From contig NZ_JACHOS010000015.1 in NCBI RefSeq assembly GCF_014199985.1, positions 87,295 through 151,294 of the forward strand: a DNA stretch of 64,000 nt, written 5' to 3'. The number at the start of each line of letters is the position of its first letter. The first letter of the stretch is position 1. A program made the translations under genes and the position numbers. A model generated the notes under the pieces. It worked only from the letters and a program-made list of their open reading frames with translations. It was not told where the DNA came from and ran no database searches. Source of the stretch: Methylorubrum rhodesianum (GTDB taxonomy: Bacteria; Pseudomonadota; Alphaproteobacteria; Rhizobiales; Beijerinckiaceae). Positions 61,804-64,000 of this stretch are shown here, piece after piece.

Positions 61804-62706
61804 TCAGCGCCCTCCCTGACCGGAGGACGGGGGAGCGGGGATCGGCTGCCAGCAATCCACCCGGTGGATGCGAGCGCGGCTGCCATGCTCCCGCCAGCAA
61901 TCCCGCTGCGAGCCGGGCGCAGAAGGCGCGCGATACCCGATCACCGGGTGTATCCAGCAACCCTGCCTCCAGAGGAGGATGCGAGTTCCGTCCTGCGGCG
62001 CGGCCTCCATGTCGAAGCTCCACGCCCCTTGCGCCTCCGGGGCTGCCGGGCGGGCGGCGAGGGCACCAGACCCATCGCAGGCTGCACACTTATCGTCCGA
62101 TGTGCCGTCGATATCGCGAAGGCCGCTACCGAAACACTCCGGGCATTTCGCCCCCTGCCCGGTGCTCTGCCCGGCCGGATGAAGGTCGAGAACCGCTTTG
62201 ATGGTGGCGAGCGGCCCGCGTCCCTCGGCCTCCTGCTCAAGCAGCCAATCTGCGCCGGCAACATCGCGGGCAATCTCTCGCAGGGCGTCGTCAGCAACCT
62301 TGAGCCCGCCGCGAAGGACGGAGCACAGGTTTCCGGTCAGCCTCTTCCGGAATTGGCGCAGGGCCGCGTCCGGCGTGTTGCCGAAGCCTGCGATGCCATC
62401 CTGAAGGTTGTCGCCCAACAGGCAGCACCACGCGTCGCCATCCTTGAAAATGCGCGGCACCTCCCCCGCCGTCATCCCGCCGTCCGTGCGGGGAGCGGGC
62501 GTGGCTTCGAGCGCGTCGGCCGCCTCACAGATCAGGCGGTAGGCGCACAGTGGGTCGTGCAACTGCCAAGCGTCTGACCCGCCCGCCACATTGCAAGAGC
62601 AGTCGCCGCCTTCCTCTTCGGAGCCAGAAGCGGCGCGCATCCGCTTCAGGAGCCCCGCCGTCATCGCTTCAGCGCCTACCGCGCCCTGGTGGGTGGTGGT
62701 GGACAT
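61804..62706 (-). CDS. Phage hypothetical protein with zinc-knuckle and DUF551-like tail, 300 aa
   Basis: A 300-residue modular protein. A CxxCxGxG-type zinc motif (CPECFGSGLRDIDG, CAACDGSGA; about 190-215) precedes a C-terminal segment (WSFDMEAAPQDGTRILLWRQ, DCWQPIPAPP) like the short DUF551-type domains common in phage genomes. The N-terminus contains CSCN and an amphipathic region. Function unknown. It is 4 bp after the DUF1643 gene and 1 bp before the next, so it is operonic. Confidence 0.7.
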   Translation of the reverse strand: MSTTTHQGAVGAEAMTAGLLKRMRAASGSEEEGGDCSCNVAGGSDAWQLHDPLCAYRLICEAADALEATPAPRTDGGMTAGEVPRIFKDGDAWCCLLGDNLQDGIAGFGNTPDAALRQFRKRLTGNLCSVLRGGLKVADDALREIARDVAGADWLLEQEAEGRGPLATIKAVLDLHPAGQSTGQGAKCPECFGSGLRDIDGTSDDKCAACDGSGALAARPAAPEAQGAWSFDMEAAPQDGTRILLWRQGCWIHPVIGYRAPSAPGSQRDCWREHGSRARIHRVDCWQPIPAPPSSGQGGR

Positions 62707-62710
62707 GGCG

Positions 62711-63235
62711 TCAGGCTCCGGGGGTAGCGATGGCGAGGGAGAGCGGAGCCGACCAAGGCACGAACGGCCGGTCGTAGCCCTGCATCAGCGGGTGCAGCTG
62801 GTGGCCGTCTTGGGCCGTGCCGATGCAGAAGAGCGGGATGCCGTGGGCCTCGGCGATACCGACGACCTCCATCCACCGGTTGCGAAGCCACTTCGGCAGC
62901 TTGGCGCTCGGTCCCCACGCGACGATCACCTTGTCGGCCTCGCGCATGATCCGCCTGAGATGGTCGCCGCCGTCGATGCCGATCGGATCGGCCGCTGTGC
63001 GCAGCGCCTTGATGTCCGTCGCGCGGAACGCGAACAGGTTGCCGACGATGACCCGGCCAGCACCAAGCCTCCGCGAGAAGCCCAGTACCTTGCGGATGGT
63101 TGGATCATCGGCCGTGGCGTCCGCCGTGGACGGGTTGACCATGATCCAGGCCACGGTCGGCCCGGCGAGCATGCCGCCGAGATCCCGCTCGAGGCGGTAG
63201 CGGTAGAAGCCGCAGTCGGAGAGGATCGCGCTCAC
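62711..63235 (-). CDS. DUF1643 domain protein
   Basis: A 174-residue protein. VAWIMVNPSTADATADDPTI, GAGRVIVGNLFAFRATDIKA and HPLMQGYD match the DUF1643 family seen in phages and mobile islands. Biochemical role unknown; a nucleotide- or base-related activity has been guessed for the family but is not shown. Its ATG overlaps the HNH gene's TGA. Confidence 0.85.
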   Translation of the reverse strand: MSAILSDCGFYRYRLERDLGGMLAGPTVAWIMVNPSTADATADDPTIRKVLGFSRRLGAGRVIVGNLFAFRATDIKALRTAADPIGIDGGDHLRRIMREADKVIVAWGPSAKLPKWLRNRWMEVVGIAEAHGIPLFCIGTAQDGHQLHPLMQGYDRPFVPWSAPLSLAIATPGA

Positions 63236-63876
63236 GACTGCTCCTCCCGGCGCGTGAAGCGACCTGATGATGCCCGCGGGCCTGCGGCATGCCGTTGGTC
63301 CGAACCGGCCACCGGACCGCCCTGCTTCTGGCGGCGCTGTCCGCGGACGATCTTCGAGATGGTCTGGAAGGTCACGTTGAACCGCTGGGCAAGCGCTTCC
63401 ATCGTGTGGCCGCCCTGCGAATAGGCGAGCCGGATCTGAGCAACTTGGTTGTCAGTCAGCTTCGCAGCAGGGTTCTTCTGGCCGTGTTGATCAATCAGGC
63501 CGCCGTGATGCGCATGCTCGACGTTCTCGCCCGCGGTTCCGCAGAGAAGATTTCCCGGCCGGTTGTCGTCTTTCAGTCCGTTGCGATGGTTGATTTCGTG
63601 TCCTGGCGGGATGTCTCCGTGCAGGTGCTGCCAGACGAGCCGATGCGCACCGCAATGCATGCGGCGACCTTCGATCATCGCGCGAACCTGCAGGTAGCCT
63701 TCCGGTGTCCGGTGCTCGATGCGCTTTCGCTTGCAGGGCACAAGGTGGCTGCCGCCGGCACGGAGGCCGCGGCGATCAGCGACACACCAGACGCGCCCGT
63801 GCTCGTCGATTTCCCACTGTCCCTCACGGACAAGCGTGATCAGGATGCGCTCATAGAGCGAGGACGGTCTACCCAT
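63232..63876 (-). CDS. HNH endonuclease
   Basis: A 214-residue protein. The HNH core is CGAHRLVWQHLHGDIPPGHE then INHRNGLKDDNRPGNL (His-Asn-His with the metal site). A C-terminal HTH-like part follows (AAKLTDNQVAQIRLAYSQGG, LAQRFNVTFQTISKIVRGQR), as in phage HNH proteins that use a DNA-binding tail for site choice. It may be a free-standing homing-type nuclease that spreads within phage genomes. ATG 63876 lies inside the end of the upstream 14-codon remnant. Overlaps DUF1643 by ATGA. Confidence 0.9.
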   Translation of the reverse strand: MGRPSSLYERILITLVREGQWEIDEHGRVWCVADRRGLRAGGSHLVPCKRKRIEHRTPEGYLQVRAMIEGRRMHCGAHRLVWQHLHGDIPPGHEINHRNGLKDDNRPGNLLCGTAGENVEHAHHGGLIDQHGQKNPAAKLTDNQVAQIRLAYSQGGHTMEALAQRFNVTFQTISKIVRGQRRQKQGGPVAGSDQRHAAGPRASSGRFTRREEQS

Positions 63877-63913
63877 GGATTTCGGTCCATTCGATGGTGC
63901 TGTGCTCAGCCAC
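63869..63913 (-). pseudogene. 14-codon remnant resembling the start of a phage Gp37/Gp68 (DUF5131) gene
   Basis: GTG 63913 overlaps the TGA of the gene before it, as real starts do in this gene string. The peptide (GTG read as Met) is MAEHSTIEWTEIHG and then TAG. Family members typically begin M-A-E-x-x-x-IEWT and then a DATWNP-like stretch. Here the match stops exactly where the HNH gene begins. A truncation by insertion or deletion is the simplest reading; a genuine mini-ORF is possible. Confidence 0.4.
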
Positions 63914-64000
63914 GGGCGCCTCCATCCTGCTGCGATAGCGCGGCATCGGGCGCGCGCCGGATCCAGGGTTGCCGACGGTCCGGACCGGGGCGCATTTCGT
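63906..64000 (-). CDS. Partial phage-type gene, 3' end only
   Basis: The last 30 codons before TGA (63906-63908) of a gene that starts beyond the window, reading RQPWIRRAPDAALSQQDGG near its end. Product unknown. It would be the next gene upstream in the minus-strand string and overlaps the remnant's GTG. Confidence 0.4.
   Translation of the reverse strand, partial: EMRPGPDRRQPWIRRAPDAALSQQDGGARG

Noticed and set aside
1..64000. CRISPR array, rRNA operon, insertion sequences
   Set aside because: Scanned for regularly spaced identical repeats, rRNA signatures and transposase motifs; none seen.

Overview
The DNA is very GC-rich and has strong wobble-position G/C bias. Its gene content is typical of the Hyphomicrobiales (Rhizobiales): short-type ArgC, a Ros/MucR regulator, a giant apolipoprotein-like coiled-coil protein, NasS/NasT-controlled nitrate uptake, and a LuxR/LuxI pair with small cofactor and stress genes around it. 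The best guess is a Methylobacterium/Methylorubrum chromosome. This is inferred from gene content, not proven.

Layout. 1-7.8 kb: the 3' part of one giant membrane-anchored coiled-coil gene (likely a growth-pole-ring homologue), closed by a strong bidirectional terminator. 7.8-16 kb: a cupin-XRE regulator, thiED (thiamine synthesis), a Nudix-type (NrtR-like) regulator, a MucR-family regulator without the usual zinc ligands, argC, a basic DUF5872/Rho-N-like protein and a small Rmf/CrpP-like protein. 16-20.4 kb: prmA, an aminopeptidase P, then a low-molecular-weight phosphatase overlapping a fructosamine-kinase-like gene (a candidate protein-deglycation pair). 20.4-27.4 kb: an ester-cyclase-like protein, an SbmA/BacA-like ABC exporter, two small envelope proteins, and a GST/PNPOx pair divergent from a LysR regulator.

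27.4-37 kb: one nitrogen-assimilation locus on the minus strand, nasT-nasS-[leader with intrinsic terminator]-nrtA-nrtB-nrtD-FAD oxidoreductase-nirA-like reductase-Fe/S flavoprotein reductase. NasS (sensor) and NasT (ANTAR antiterminator) probably control read-through of the leader terminator before nrtA. No molybdenum nitrate reductase lies in the locus. 37-45.2 kb: a GH15 glucoamylase/trehalase-like enzyme, transketolase, and a fused transaldolase/phosphoglucose isomerase (pentose-phosphate carbon flow), with GC-rich intergenic palindromes between them. 45.2-54.2 kb: a DedA protein, a soluble PAS-PAS chemoreceptor, a zinc-ribbon metallo-beta-lactamase-fold protein, an RND efflux pump with adaptor, and a rhodanese. 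54.2-58.3 kb: a glycosyltransferase, a PAS-like protein of unknown role, luxI and luxR. The luxI start is preceded by a lux-box-like palindrome and by a perfect 9-bp inverted repeat that contains its Shine-Dalgarno sequence.

58.6-64 kb: tRNA-Pro(GGG) followed directly by a tyrosine integrase and a tightly packed minus-strand string of phage-type genes (excisionase-like, RelA/SpoT-type HD hydrolase, DUF1643, HNH endonuclease and several hypotheticals). This is the left end of an integrated element that continues past the window. A 14-codon remnant resembling the start of a phage Gp37/Gp68 (DUF5131) gene sits directly in front of the HNH gene.
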